From NCBI RefSeq assembly GCF_000426245.1, contig NZ_AUEZ01000036.1, positions 1 through 64,000 of the forward strand: a stretch of DNA of 64,000 nt, read 5' to 3'. Position 1 is the stretch's first letter, and each line of letters starts with the position of its first letter. Below are positions 33,313-41,484 of the stretch, one piece after another. A program made the translations under genes and the position numbers. Under the pieces are notes generated by a model. That model had not been told where the DNA came from, searched no databases, and worked only from the letters and a program-made list of their open reading frames with translations. This DNA is from Bradyrhizobium sp. Ai1a-2. Its GTDB lineage: Bacteria > Pseudomonadota > Alphaproteobacteria > Rhizobiales > Xanthobacteraceae.

Positions 33313-33417
33313 ACGGCAGGTTGGGTGTTTCCCCAGCCCCAAAGGCATGATGCCGCCCTGCCGTACCGGTGAAAGCCCGGTATGTCCCCCGATAAAAACC
33401 TCACACTAAAGGGACAT
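33313..33417 (+). promoter_or_regulatory. Structured flagellin 5' leader with pairable Shine-Dalgarno
   Basis: Three stem-loops can be drawn before the flagellin start. ACGGCAGG (33313-33320) pairs with CCTGCCGT (33357-33364). TACCGG (33364-33369) pairs with CCGGTA (33377-33382), an alternative that shares one base with the first stem. ATGTCCC (33382-33388) pairs perfectly with GGGACAT (33411-33417), which covers the Shine-Dalgarno AAAGGGA (33408-33414). The last hairpin would block ribosome entry. FlbT and FlaF, encoded downstream, are known regulators of flagellin mRNA in other alphaproteobacteria and are the natural candidates to act here. Confidence 0.55.
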
Positions 33418-33422
33418 AAGCA

Positions 33423-34676
33423 ATGTCAAGCTTGATGACTAACAGCTCCGCCATGACCGCCCTGCAGACCCTGCGGACGGTGAGCGCGGGTCTTGCCACC
33501 ACCCAGAACCGCATCTCCACCGGCTATCGGGTGTCGACGGCCTCCGACAACGCCGCTTATTGGTCGATCGCCACCACCATGCGTTCGGACAACATGGCGC
33601 TCAGCGCCGTGCAGGACGCACTCGGCCTGGGTGCTGCGACCATCGACACGATGTATACGGGCCTGAACGGCACCGTCAGCGTCGTCTCGCAGATCAACGC
33701 CAAGCTGGTCGCCGCGCGTACGCCCGGCGTCGATCGTGCCAAGATCCAGAGCGAAATCACCGAACTGCAGAAGCAGTTGAAGAACACCGCTGACAGCGCG
33801 GTCTTCAACGGTGAGAACTGGATCTCGGTCGACTCGACCTCGGCGAGCTACAACTCCTCGAAAACAGTCGTTTCGTCCTTCTCCCGCGCTGGCGGCACGG
33901 TCAAGATCGACACGCTTTCGGTCAATCTGGACGCGATCAAGCTCTATGACGCGAACCTGGACACCGCGTACGCGGCGCAGGCGTTCCCGTCGGTCGATAC
34001 CGCTGCCTACAATGCCACCAACGACGTCGGCGGCAACATCACGGTGACCGTCGGTGGCGGCACGGCCATCAACATCGCCGTGGCGAAGAACACCTCCCTG
34101 TCGGACATCGCGACGGCGATCAACAAGCTCGGCATCGACGGCCTTTCGGTCGGCGTCGCGTCGACTGGCGACAAGCTGTCGTTCAAGAGCCGCAACGACG
34201 CGAACGTCGTCATCGACGCGAGCGTCGCCGGTCTTGGCGCTGCGGTCACGCTGACCGCGATCGCCAACCCCGTCGACACCAAGAAGGGCATCCTGGACCA
34301 GACCTACGACGCCTATACCGGTACGGCCTGGGAAACCTTCAGCGTCGCGACGCTGGACATCTCGAAGATCACCGACAGCGCTGCTGACCTCAAGAAGCTC
34401 GAGACCTACATCCAGGGCACCCAGGATGCCTTCGCCAAGATCACCGACGCGGCGACCAATCTCGGCGCGATCAAGAACCGCATCGGCCTGCAGCAGGACT
34501 TCGTCAAGACCCTGACTGACTCGCTCGATCGCGGTATCGGCCAGCTCGTCGACGCCGACATGAACGCTGAATCGACCCGTTTGCAGGCCCTTCAGACCCA
34601 GCAGCAGCTCGGCATTCAGGCTCTGTCGATCGCGAACGCGGGCAGCCAGAGCATCCTGTCGCTGTTCCGCGGCTAG
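33423..34676 (+). CDS. lafA: Flagellin (lateral type)
   Basis: A 417-residue filament protein. The conserved N-terminal D0/D1 region is MSSLMTNSSAMTALQTLRTVSAGLATTQNRISTGYRVSTASDNAAYWSIATTMRSD split across positions 1-56. The C-terminal D1/D0 region includes IGLQQDFVKTLTDSLDRGIGQLVDADMNAESTRLQALQTQQQLGIQALSIANAGSQSILSLF. The middle (about 150-300) is variable and Thr/Ala-rich. Bradyrhizobium lateral systems often have two adjacent flagellin genes; only one is present here. It has its own leader and a strong terminator, so it is probably a single-gene unit. AAAGGGA lies eight bases before the ATG. Confidence 0.95.
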   Translation: MSSLMTNSSAMTALQTLRTVSAGLATTQNRISTGYRVSTASDNAAYWSIATTMRSDNMALSAVQDALGLGAATIDTMYTGLNGTVSVVSQINAKLVAARTPGVDRAKIQSEITELQKQLKNTADSAVFNGENWISVDSTSASYNSSKTVVSSFSRAGGTVKIDTLSVNLDAIKLYDANLDTAYAAQAFPSVDTAAYNATNDVGGNITVTVGGGTAINIAVAKNTSLSDIATAINKLGIDGLSVGVASTGDKLSFKSRNDANVVIDASVAGLGAAVTLTAIANPVDTKKGILDQTYDAYTGTAWETFSVATLDISKITDSAADLKKLETYIQGTQDAFAKITDAATNLGAIKNRIGLQQDFVKTLTDSLDRGIGQLVDADMNAESTRLQALQTQQQLGIQALSIANAGSQSILSLFRG

Positions 34677-34698
34677 TCGACTTGATCTCTTGACTATG

Positions 34699-34730
34699 AC
34701 GGCCGCGACCGACCTGGTCGCGGCCGTTTT
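34699..34730 (+). terminator. Strong intrinsic terminator after flagellin gene
   Basis: ACGGCCGCGACC (34699-34710) and GGTCGCGGCCGT (34716-34727) form a perfect 12-bp GC-rich stem with loop GACCT, followed by TTT. It lies 22 bp after the flagellin stop and separates that unit from the fliF operon. Confidence 0.9.
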
Positions 34731-34751
34731 GCTACGTTCGCGCCGCGCAAC

Positions 34752-34765
34752 CCTCGGACAAGCTT
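34752..34765 (+). promoter_or_regulatory. Shared 14-base motif upstream of fliF operon
   Basis: CCTCGGACAAGCTT lies 40 bases before the fliF start, just after the flagellin terminator. It differs at one position from CCTCGGACAAGTTT upstream of flgB. In Brucella the related regulator FtcR binds the fliF promoter, so this is a candidate site for the LafR encoded at 51642-52355. Confidence 0.5.
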
Positions 34766-34805
34766 CACGATCGAGAATCGATTCGGAAGTATGGCAGAGG
34801 GTTTG

Positions 34806-36428
34806 ATGGTTAACCGCGAACATGCGCAAAGGCTCTGGAACAATCTGCTCGAGCTTGGCCCCCGGCGCCTCACTGTGCTCGCGCTTGTCGGCCTTGCCGT
34901 CTTCCTGGGTGTCGGCGGCGGCGCCTACTATCTGAGCCGGCCGGAATTCGATGTGCTCTACACCGGTCTCAGCCGGGAAGACGTCTCGCGCGTCGGCGCG
35001 GTCCTGCGCGACGCGAACGTCGCGTTCGACGTGAATGCGTCAGGCGACACCATCTTCGTGCGACCGGGGCAGACCGCTCAGGCAAGAACATTGCTGGCCG
35101 AGAAGGGTTTGCCGAACAGCAGCAGCGGGGGCTACGAGCTGTTCGACAAGATCGGCTCGCTTGGTCTCACGTCGTTCATGCAGGAAGTCACCCGCGTCCG
35201 TGCGCTCGAAGGCGAGATCGCCCGCACGATCCAAGTCCTCAAAGGCGTGAAGGCTGCGCGCGTCCACATCGTCATGCCGGCGCGTGGATCGTTCCGGCGG
35301 GAGCAGCAGCCGCCTTCGGCATCCGTTGTGATCCGCACCGACGGGGCTGCCGACCCCAGGACGGCGCGATCGGTTCGTCACCTCGTCGCAGCGGCAGTTC
35401 CGGGGATGACCGCCGACAAGGTGACTGTCCTGGACAGCGATGGATCGCTGCTCGCGTCCGACGACGAGACCGCGGCACCGGCGAGCATGGCGAACCTGCA
35501 GCGCGTCGTCAGTCGCCTGATCCAGGAGAATGTCAGCAAGGCGCTCGCGCCCTATCTGGGCCTCGACAATTTTGAGGTCAGCGTCGCCACTCAGCTCAGC
35601 ACGGACAAGCGGCAGACCAACGAGACCGTCTACGATCCGGAGTCCCGCGTCCAGCGATCCGTTCGCGCCGTTCGTGAGAAGGAGTCGTCGCAGAGCCTGG
35701 ATCGGCAGACGCCGACGACGGTGCAGCAGAACCTGCCGGATCAACAGATCAATGCGAGCGGCGGCAAGAATTCCAACGATGAGAAGCAGCGGCGGGAGGA
35801 CGTCACCAACTTCGAAGTGTCGTCGAAAACCACGACGACCGTAAGCGACGGCTATGTGGTCAACAAGCTGTTCCTCGCGGTGCTGGTCAATCGTCCGCGC
35901 CTCCTGGCCAGTCTTGGTGACAAAGCCGGCGATGGGGCCGTGGAAGCAAAGGTCGCCGAGATCGGCCAGCTCGCCGCGACCGCGGCAGGCATTGACCGTC
36001 AGCGCGGAGACCAGATCCAGGTATCGGCGGTCGAGTTCATGGAAGGCGCGCGCGACTTCCCGCCGGTCCCGGCGATCACCTTTACGGAAGTGCTGATGCG
36101 CCAGTCCGGCGCCTTTGTCAGCGCAGTCGCAATCGTCGCTGTTGCCGCAATGCTGATCTGGTTCGGCTTGCGGCCCGCGATCAACGCGATCCTCGACTCC
36201 CGCTCATCCGAAACTGCCCAGGTCGAGATGGGAGAGACCACCGCGCTGCTGGGCGGCGAGGGCGGCTCGATGGCGCAGTTCGGAGAAGAGGCGCCGAATC
36301 TCGTCCAGGATATATCGAAACGAGTTCAGCACGCTCCACAGCGGCGATTGGAGCAGATCGTTCAGCTCGATGAGAAGCAGGCAGCAGCGATTCTCAAGCA
36401 ATGGATTCGGCAGGAGGAGTCGGCATGA
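34806..36428 (+). CDS. fliF: Flagellar MS-ring protein FliF
   Basis: A 540-residue MS-ring subunit with two membrane helices (LTVLALVGLAVFLGVGGGAYYL near residue 20, and FVSAVAIVAVAAMLIWFGL near 435) and a large periplasmic part. The ring-building motifs include FDVLYTGLSREDVSRVGAVLRDANVAFDV and GYELFDKIGSLGLTSFMQEVTRVRALEGEIARTIQ. The C-terminal tail (QLDEKQAAAILKQWIRQEE) should bind FliG. ATG 34806 is chosen because AGAGGG lies four bases upstream; an ATG at 34791 would add five residues but has poor spacing. Its stop overlaps fliH. Confidence 0.96.
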   Translation: MVNREHAQRLWNNLLELGPRRLTVLALVGLAVFLGVGGGAYYLSRPEFDVLYTGLSREDVSRVGAVLRDANVAFDVNASGDTIFVRPGQTAQARTLLAEKGLPNSSSGGYELFDKIGSLGLTSFMQEVTRVRALEGEIARTIQVLKGVKAARVHIVMPARGSFRREQQPPSASVVIRTDGAADPRTARSVRHLVAAAVPGMTADKVTVLDSDGSLLASDDETAAPASMANLQRVVSRLIQENVSKALAPYLGLDNFEVSVATQLSTDKRQTNETVYDPESRVQRSVRAVREKESSQSLDRQTPTTVQQNLPDQQINASGGKNSNDEKQRREDVTNFEVSSKTTTTVSDGYVVNKLFLAVLVNRPRLLASLGDKAGDGAVEAKVAEIGQLAATAAGIDRQRGDQIQVSAVEFMEGARDFPPVPAITFTEVLMRQSGAFVSAVAIVAVAAMLIWFGLRPAINAILDSRSSETAQVEMGETTALLGGEGGSMAQFGEEAPNLVQDISKRVQHAPQRRLEQIVQLDEKQAAAILKQWIRQEESA

Positions 36429-37066
36429 GTTCGGAGAAGGTAGCGCGTTTGCTGGCAAGCTTCGATCAGCCGGAATCGCAGAAGGCGCGCAGCCGCGTCA
36501 TTCCGTTCGATTACACCCAGCATTCCAGTCCGAAGGTGCAGCCCAAGCCGGCGCCTCCAGCACCGTCCGACGAGGATGATGCGTATCAGCGTGGAAGATC
36601 CAACGGCTACGCGACGGCATTGGCCGAGTTGGAGCAGAAGCTTGCCGACGAGAAACACAGGCTGAGCCTGCAGTTCGCCGACGAAAGGCACAAGCTGCTG
36701 AATGAAATGGCTGCCAAGATTGCCGGAGACATCGCCGAAGTCGGCGCGCAGCTTGAAGCCAAGATCGCCGGGGTGACGGCGCGCATACTCGAGCCGTTTA
36801 TTTCGAACGCTGTGCAGAAGCAGGCGGTTAACACCTTCGTCGAGCAGCTCGCGTCGGTCGCCTCCGATGTTCGCCGGCCGGCGGTGCGGGTCACATGCCC
36901 GGCTGAACTGGTGGAAGTGCTGCGCGGCAAGCTTGCGGTACGCGCAATTGCGGTCGAGCTTCGGGCCGCTCCGGTGGCGGAGGTTTCGGTCACTGTCGAT
37001 CAGGTCTTCCTTGAAACCCAGATGAAGCTCTGGGCGGAGCGATTGAAGTTCGCGGTCCTGAACTGA
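36425..37066 (+). CDS. fliH: FliH-like flagellar export ATPase regulator
   Basis: A 213-residue protein with a Pro-rich N-terminal segment, a long charged helix (ATALAELEQKLADEKHRLSLQFADERHKLLNEMAAKIAGDIAEV) and a C-terminal FliH/HrpE-like domain. FliH proteins bind FliI and hold it inactive near the export gate. Sequence similarity in this family is low, so position between fliF and motB and the coiled-coil layout carry much of the call. ATG 36425 follows AGGAGGAG and overlaps the fliF stop (ATGA). Confidence 0.82.
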   Translation: MSSEKVARLLASFDQPESQKARSRVIPFDYTQHSSPKVQPKPAPPAPSDEDDAYQRGRSNGYATALAELEQKLADEKHRLSLQFADERHKLLNEMAAKIAGDIAEVGAQLEAKIAGVTARILEPFISNAVQKQAVNTFVEQLASVASDVRRPAVRVTCPAELVEVLRGKLAVRAIAVELRAAPVAEVSVTVDQVFLETQMKLWAERLKFAVLN

Positions 37067-37067
37067 C

Positions 37068-38396
37068 ATGGCCGATCAAGACAGGTCAGAGCTGATCATC
37101 GTCCGACGTCGGAGCACCCTCGACAGCCCCGAAGCAAAGAACAGCGTCTGGAAAATTGCCTATGCCGATTTCATGACGGCGATGATGGCATTCTTCCTGG
37201 TGATGTGGCTCATCAGCGCCACCAACCAGGAGACGCGCGAAAGCGTCGCCAGTTACTTCAACCCGATCAAGCTGGCCGACTCGACCCCTGATCGCAAGGG
37301 CATCAACGACGCCCGGCGCGTCGATCCCGGCAAGGCCGTGGAGGAAGACAGCCTGCGGCCGAAACCTGAACCGGGCAAGTCGGCGCAGCAGGTGCAACGT
37401 CCACAGGCGCCGCCGCCGCGTTTCGGCGAAGCGACGCTGTTCCGCGATCCTTACGCCGTGCTGTCGGAAATTGCCGGCGGTCCCCCGCGGATCGCGGAAG
37501 TGGGCACTGCGCTGGACTCGACCCGCAAAGAGGGGTGGAAGGGCGGCGAGGCCTTCAAAGACCCGTTCGATCCCGTTTACTGGCCCATGGCGTCTGCGGC
37601 GCCGCTGGAAAAGAAAGCGTCGGGCAGCAAGGAGCTTGGCAATCTGCCGTTCGACGACGACGCCACGGCGCTGAGCGAGGGAAAAGGTCCACACCCGTCG
37701 GAAGGCAAGCCGGACGCCACAGCGGCTCCCATTCAGAGGTCGGATGCAGCCAAGGGATCTCCGGCGGCGACCGAGAAGCAGGATACGGCAAAGGCGATTG
37801 GCCTGTTCGCCGATGATGACTCCATGAACGATCCGGCCGCCAATCGCTCATCTGCGGCGCAGGGAGAGAAGGGCTCGACTTCGCCCGCAGGCGACAAAGG
37901 CTCAGCCGCTCCGCAAGCCGATCGGAAGCCTGTGCAGAGCGAGGCGAGCAAGCTGCAGGCCGCCATATCCGCGGCTCTCGCGCCGCTCGGATCGGCGCGT
38001 CCTGTTGCCGAGGTCCGCGAGAGCAATGAGGGCCTCCTCATCAGCCTTACGGACGATGTGAACTACGGCATGTTCGCCACCGGGTCGGCGGAACCCACCC
38101 CTGGCCTCGTGCGGGCGCTCGACAAGATCACGCCCTTGATATCGCAAAGCCAGGGACCGGTGATTGTACGTGGCCATACCGATAACCGCCCCTATCGATC
38201 GTCGGAATACGACAATTGGCGATTGTCGACCGCGCGCGCCCATATGGCCTATCACATGCTGATACGCGGCGGCCTCGATGCCCGGCGCATCGATCACGTC
38301 GAGGGCTTCGCCGATCGCCGGCCGAAAAATCCGAACGATCCGTCAGCCGCAGAGAACCGGCGGATCGAGCTCTTGATCCGCACTCCTTTGCCATGA
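37068..38396 (+). CDS. motB: Flagellar motor stator protein MotB
   Basis: A 442-residue stator subunit. The N-terminal helix WKIAYADFMTAMMAFFLVMWLIS contains the proton-carrying Asp at residue 34. A long Pro/Lys/Asp-rich linker (about 90-290) follows. The C-terminal OmpA-like peptidoglycan-binding domain has VIVRGHTDNRPYRSSEYDNWRLSTARAHM and AENRRIELLI. It is longer than enteric MotB because of the linker, as in rhizobia. It overlaps motC by 4 bp. Its partner motA lies in a separate operon. Confidence 0.96.
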   Translation: MADQDRSELIIVRRRSTLDSPEAKNSVWKIAYADFMTAMMAFFLVMWLISATNQETRESVASYFNPIKLADSTPDRKGINDARRVDPGKAVEEDSLRPKPEPGKSAQQVQRPQAPPPRFGEATLFRDPYAVLSEIAGGPPRIAEVGTALDSTRKEGWKGGEAFKDPFDPVYWPMASAAPLEKKASGSKELGNLPFDDDATALSEGKGPHPSEGKPDATAAPIQRSDAAKGSPAATEKQDTAKAIGLFADDDSMNDPAANRSSAAQGEKGSTSPAGDKGSAAPQADRKPVQSEASKLQAAISAALAPLGSARPVAEVRESNEGLLISLTDDVNYGMFATGSAEPTPGLVRALDKITPLISQSQGPVIVRGHTDNRPYRSSEYDNWRLSTARAHMAYHMLIRGGLDARRIDHVEGFADRRPKNPNDPSAAENRRIELLIRTPLP

Positions 38397-39580
38397 GCCG
38401 CGCGGGAACCATCGCCGTCGTGCTGTTCGTTCTGGTGGGCGCAGCCCGAGCGGAAGAGGCAGAAGCGCCGACGCGCGAACCCTATCAGCCGGTCCGGACG
38501 CTCCACGCTTTGCAGGACGAGATCGCGCGCGGCAACCTCGAGGCGCACAATGCGCAGCCAGCCCTGCTCAAGCGATTAGGCGAGGAGCTTCAGAAAGTCG
38601 ATCCGTCGGTCTGGAAGGACCCGAGAAACTCGCGTGCGGTGGTGACCTTCCTGCTCAGCGGAGGATCGCCCCAGGTGGTCGATGCGCTCCGCTCCCGGAA
38701 ACTGCTCAGCCCCGATGAGGCGATCCTGGACGGCGCGATCGCCTATGTGGAAGGCCGAGCGGAGGACGCCAAGGCACGGCTTGCGGGCATAGGCGCGCGC
38801 GACCTGCCGCCGACCATCGCGGCCGAGATTGCACTGGTGCAGTCCGCGCTCGTTGCGCAAACCGACCCGAAGGCAGCGATCGAACGGCTGGATGACGCAA
38901 GGCTGCTGATGCCGGGAACGCTGGTCGAGGAGGCGGCGCTGCGCCGGGAGATTTTCGTCGCCGGCCAGGTCGACGATTTCGACAAGTTCGAAGCGCTGGC
39001 GCAAAAGTATTTTCGACGCTTCAGGCATTCGATCTATGCGGGGAATTTTCGCCAGCGGCTTGCAGTGGCGGTGGCGCGTTTCAGCTTCGCGCAGCAATCG
39101 GATCGGTTTCCCCGCCTTGTCGCCTTGCTCGATCAGCTCGACAGCGCCGGCCAGCGCGCCCTTTATCTGCTGATCGCGCGCACCGCGCTGGTGCGCGGCA
39201 AGGTCGACATGGCGGATCTGGCGGCAGAGCGCGTGCTGGGGCTTACGGACGAGGGCAGTTCCGAGCGCGAGCGCGCGAGATTTTATCGCGCAGCCGCGCG
39301 CGTGGTGACGAACGCGCATGAAGAAGCGCTGCTGGATCTGCAGAAGATCGAGGTTGGCCGGCTTCCCGAACGAGATGCCGAGTTGCTGAGGGCAGCGCTC
39401 GCGGTCGGGCACAACGTCAGAAAGGCGCTTCCTGCGGCTCCGGCACAGCAGGAGCACTCGGGCGAGGCGCAGACGTCGATGCGCCCGCGGATCGACTTCG
39501 GCCGTTCGCTTGCCGCCGTCAACCGGGCGCAAGCGCTTCTCGACGAATCGAAAGAGCAATTGAAGGAGCGAGTTCGATGA
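38393..39580 (+). CDS. motC: Periplasmic motor speed-control protein MotC
   Basis: A 395-residue exported protein. It has a signal peptide (MSRAGTIAVVLFVLVGAARAEE) and a mostly helical body (YQPVRTLHALQDEIARGNLEAHNAQPALLKRLGEELQKVDPSVWKDPRNSRAVVTFLLSGGSP). This matches rhizobial MotC, which associates with MotB in the periplasm and sets rotation speed. The chaperone gene motE lies in the flgB operon. The frame is open from 38216, but ATG 38393 overlaps the motB stop and begins the signal peptide. Confidence 0.92.
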   Translation: MSRAGTIAVVLFVLVGAARAEEAEAPTREPYQPVRTLHALQDEIARGNLEAHNAQPALLKRLGEELQKVDPSVWKDPRNSRAVVTFLLSGGSPQVVDALRSRKLLSPDEAILDGAIAYVEGRAEDAKARLAGIGARDLPPTIAAEIALVQSALVAQTDPKAAIERLDDARLLMPGTLVEEAALRREIFVAGQVDDFDKFEALAQKYFRRFRHSIYAGNFRQRLAVAVARFSFAQQSDRFPRLVALLDQLDSAGQRALYLLIARTALVRGKVDMADLAAERVLGLTDEGSSERERARFYRAAARVVTNAHEEALLDLQKIEVGRLPERDAELLRAALAVGHNVRKALPAAPAQQEHSGEAQTSMRPRIDFGRSLAAVNRAQALLDESKEQLKERVR

Positions 39581-40788
39581 ACAAGACCGACCCTTTGATG
39601 GCCATGATCCGCCAGCTCACCGGCGGCAAGGCGGCTACGCGCCTCGCGCCCCAGACTGCGATGGTCGCCAAGGACCACAAGGGCAAGCTCGAGGACAGCA
39701 AGGGTAACGCCGGACAATTTCGTGAGCAGCTCCGGGTGCTCGCGGAGGGAGCGAAGCAGAAGCCTCGGGTCGATACCAAGAGTGCCGAGATGGAGCCGGC
39801 GCAGGAGCCTGAACCGTCCAATCCCCTCGCGGACGTGCCGGATCAGGTAGCGAGCCGGCCCAGGGATCGGACCCGCCGGCAGGCGAGCGAAACTTCCTCG
39901 CACCGATCGGGCGAAGAAATGACGCCGACTGCTCCGGAATGGCGTGCGCCCGAGGCCGCACTCAGTTCCATGATCTCCAGGCTCGATCAGCCGCTCTCCT
40001 CGCGGGATGATGGCGGCACTCCGCGCCCCGCCCGGTCGCAAGCCCGGGTCGAGCATGGAGCGGACCTGCTCACGCCAGGCGAGCCGGCGAAATCTCCAAA
40101 GGCGGATGTCGTTCCCGAGCAGCGCTTTGCATCATCGCTCGGTGCAATGGAGACGCGGCCCATGCCGACGGTGAAGGTCGCGGTGCGCGAGCAGGAGACG
40201 CATTTCCAGCCCGTCGGCCAGCCAACGCTATTGCAGAAGATCGTCGATCGCATCGCGCCTGATCTGGCAACGGCGCCGGCCGCAGCGCCTGCGACGGCGG
40301 CAGATCTCACGCCTCCGGATATGCGTCGCGGGCCTGATGCGCCGGTCAGGATGCTGACCCTGCAACTGGATCCGCCCAGCATGGGTACGGTGACCGTGAG
40401 GATGCGCCTCGCCGGCGATGCCGTCGAGGTAAGGCTGCTCGCGGACCGGCATGAGACAACGCAGTTGCTGCGCGAGGAGCGCGGGGTCCTGATGGATGCG
40501 ATGCAGTCCGCCGGCTACACGTTCGATATTGCGTCGATTGACCATAGCAGTGCGCGCCACGCGACTTCAGGCGGCGGCCCGTCGCACGCGCAATCGGATC
40601 AGCAACAGTCGCAGCAGCCCCAGGGCGGATCACAGTTCAACAATGGCGCCTCGGAGCGTCAGTCCGGCGATGGGCAAGCCGGGACGCGTCACAACAGGCA
40701 GGGCCATGACCAGTTCATCAAGCCAACCGAGCGTCGTCAGGACGAAGAGGTGGCACGCGATCGCAATAGTGGTGCTGTCTATCTGTAG
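39577..40788 (+). CDS. fliK: Hook-length control protein FliK
   Basis: A 403-residue protein with a long, Pro/Gln/Arg-rich, probably disordered N-terminal two thirds. A C-terminal FliK domain lies at about residues 268-335 (VRMLTLQLDPPSMGTVTVRMRLAGDAVEVRLLADRHETTQLLREERGVLMDAMQSAGYTFD). It is exported and measures hook length, then switches FlhB specificity. The S. meliloti orthologue at this position was first named motD and later shown to be FliK. The last 83 bp overlap the start of the transglycosylase gene. Confidence 0.88.
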   Translation: MNKTDPLMAMIRQLTGGKAATRLAPQTAMVAKDHKGKLEDSKGNAGQFREQLRVLAEGAKQKPRVDTKSAEMEPAQEPEPSNPLADVPDQVASRPRDRTRRQASETSSHRSGEEMTPTAPEWRAPEAALSSMISRLDQPLSSRDDGGTPRPARSQARVEHGADLLTPGEPAKSPKADVVPEQRFASSLGAMETRPMPTVKVAVREQETHFQPVGQPTLLQKIVDRIAPDLATAPAAAPATAADLTPPDMRRGPDAPVRMLTLQLDPPSMGTVTVRMRLAGDAVEVRLLADRHETTQLLREERGVLMDAMQSAGYTFDIASIDHSSARHATSGGGPSHAQSDQQQSQQPQGGSQFNNGASERQSGDGQAGTRHNRQGHDQFIKPTERRQDEEVARDRNSGAVYL

Positions 40789-41311
40789 CCCGGCCACCGT
40801 CGCACGCGCCGACGGGCTTTGCGAGCGCGAGATGGCGCGCGCGGCACGCACGCACCGCGTGCCGCTGGGGGTACTGTATGCAGTTGGTCTGAGCGAGACC
40901 GGACGCAAGGGCGTCCTGCATCCCTACGCGCTCAATATCGACGGCAGGACGGCCATGGCCAGCGACCTCCGGGATGCCGTTGCCCAGTTTCGCGAAGCGA
41001 AGAGCAAGGGCGCCAAGCTGGTCGATCTCGGTTGCATGCAGATCAACCATCACTATCACGGACACGAGTTCACCAGCGTCGAGGCGATGTTCGATCCGGC
41101 GAAAAACGTCGACTATGCGGCGCGCTTCCTCAAGGAATTGCGCGCGCGGGAGGGCAGCTGGACCATGGCGGTCGCCCGCTACAACGCGGGTCCGAACAAT
41201 ACGGTCGCGCAACGACGCTACATTTGCAGCGTGATCGGAAGCCTGGTGGCGAGCGGCTTTGGAGCGTGGACGACCGGCGCGCGCGCATACTGTGGCGAGC
41301 GCACGACCTGA
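40706..41311 (+). CDS. Exported lytic transglycosylase (SLT domain), flagellum-linked
   Basis: A 201-residue periplasmic peptidoglycan lyase. It has a signal peptide (RWHAIAIVVLSICSPATVARA). SLT-domain marks are the catalytic Glu in YAVGLSETGRKG, LVDLGCMQINHHYHG and MAVARYNAGPNNTVAQRRY. It would cut the wall for rod passage; alphaproteobacterial FlgJ lacks a muramidase domain, so a separate enzyme such as this is expected. ATG 40706 (AGGCAGGG upstream) lies inside fliK in another frame, with an 83-bp overlap. A longer frame opening at 40496 lacks a signal peptide start and is not used. Confidence 0.87.
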   Translation: MTSSSSQPSVVRTKRWHAIAIVVLSICSPATVARADGLCEREMARAARTHRVPLGVLYAVGLSETGRKGVLHPYALNIDGRTAMASDLRDAVAQFREAKSKGAKLVDLGCMQINHHYHGHEFTSVEAMFDPAKNVDYAARFLKELRAREGSWTMAVARYNAGPNNTVAQRRYICSVIGSLVASGFGAWTTGARAYCGERTT

Positions 41312-41314
41312 GCT

Positions 41315-41410
41315 AGAGCATGATCCGGAAAAGTGGAAACCGGTTTTCCGAAAGATCATGCTCAAACAAAGAGATCATGATCCGATTCCGCCCAATCGGA
41401 TCATGATCTC
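41315..41410. repeat. Two adjacent palindromes (rhizobial intergenic repeat)
   Basis: The first unit (41315-41363) runs AGAGCATGATCCGGAAAAG to AAAGATCATGCTC, a well-known rhizobial intergenic repeat type. The second (41371-41410) is a perfect 17-bp inverted repeat, GAGATCATGATCCGATT and its complement around loop CCGCCC. They lie between the transglycosylase gene and flgE, and may also end the fliF operon transcript. Confidence 0.8.
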
Positions 41411-41484
41411 AAGGAACGCGCTGCAGACAGCCCCACACAAGCAAGAGCGCCTTTAATGTTATTCACTCAGAGCGGAGGTGATTG

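Noticed and set aside
33426..34829. A 467-codon - strand open frame across the flagellin gene
   Set aside because: Antisense shadow of an unmistakable flagellin gene and its terminator.
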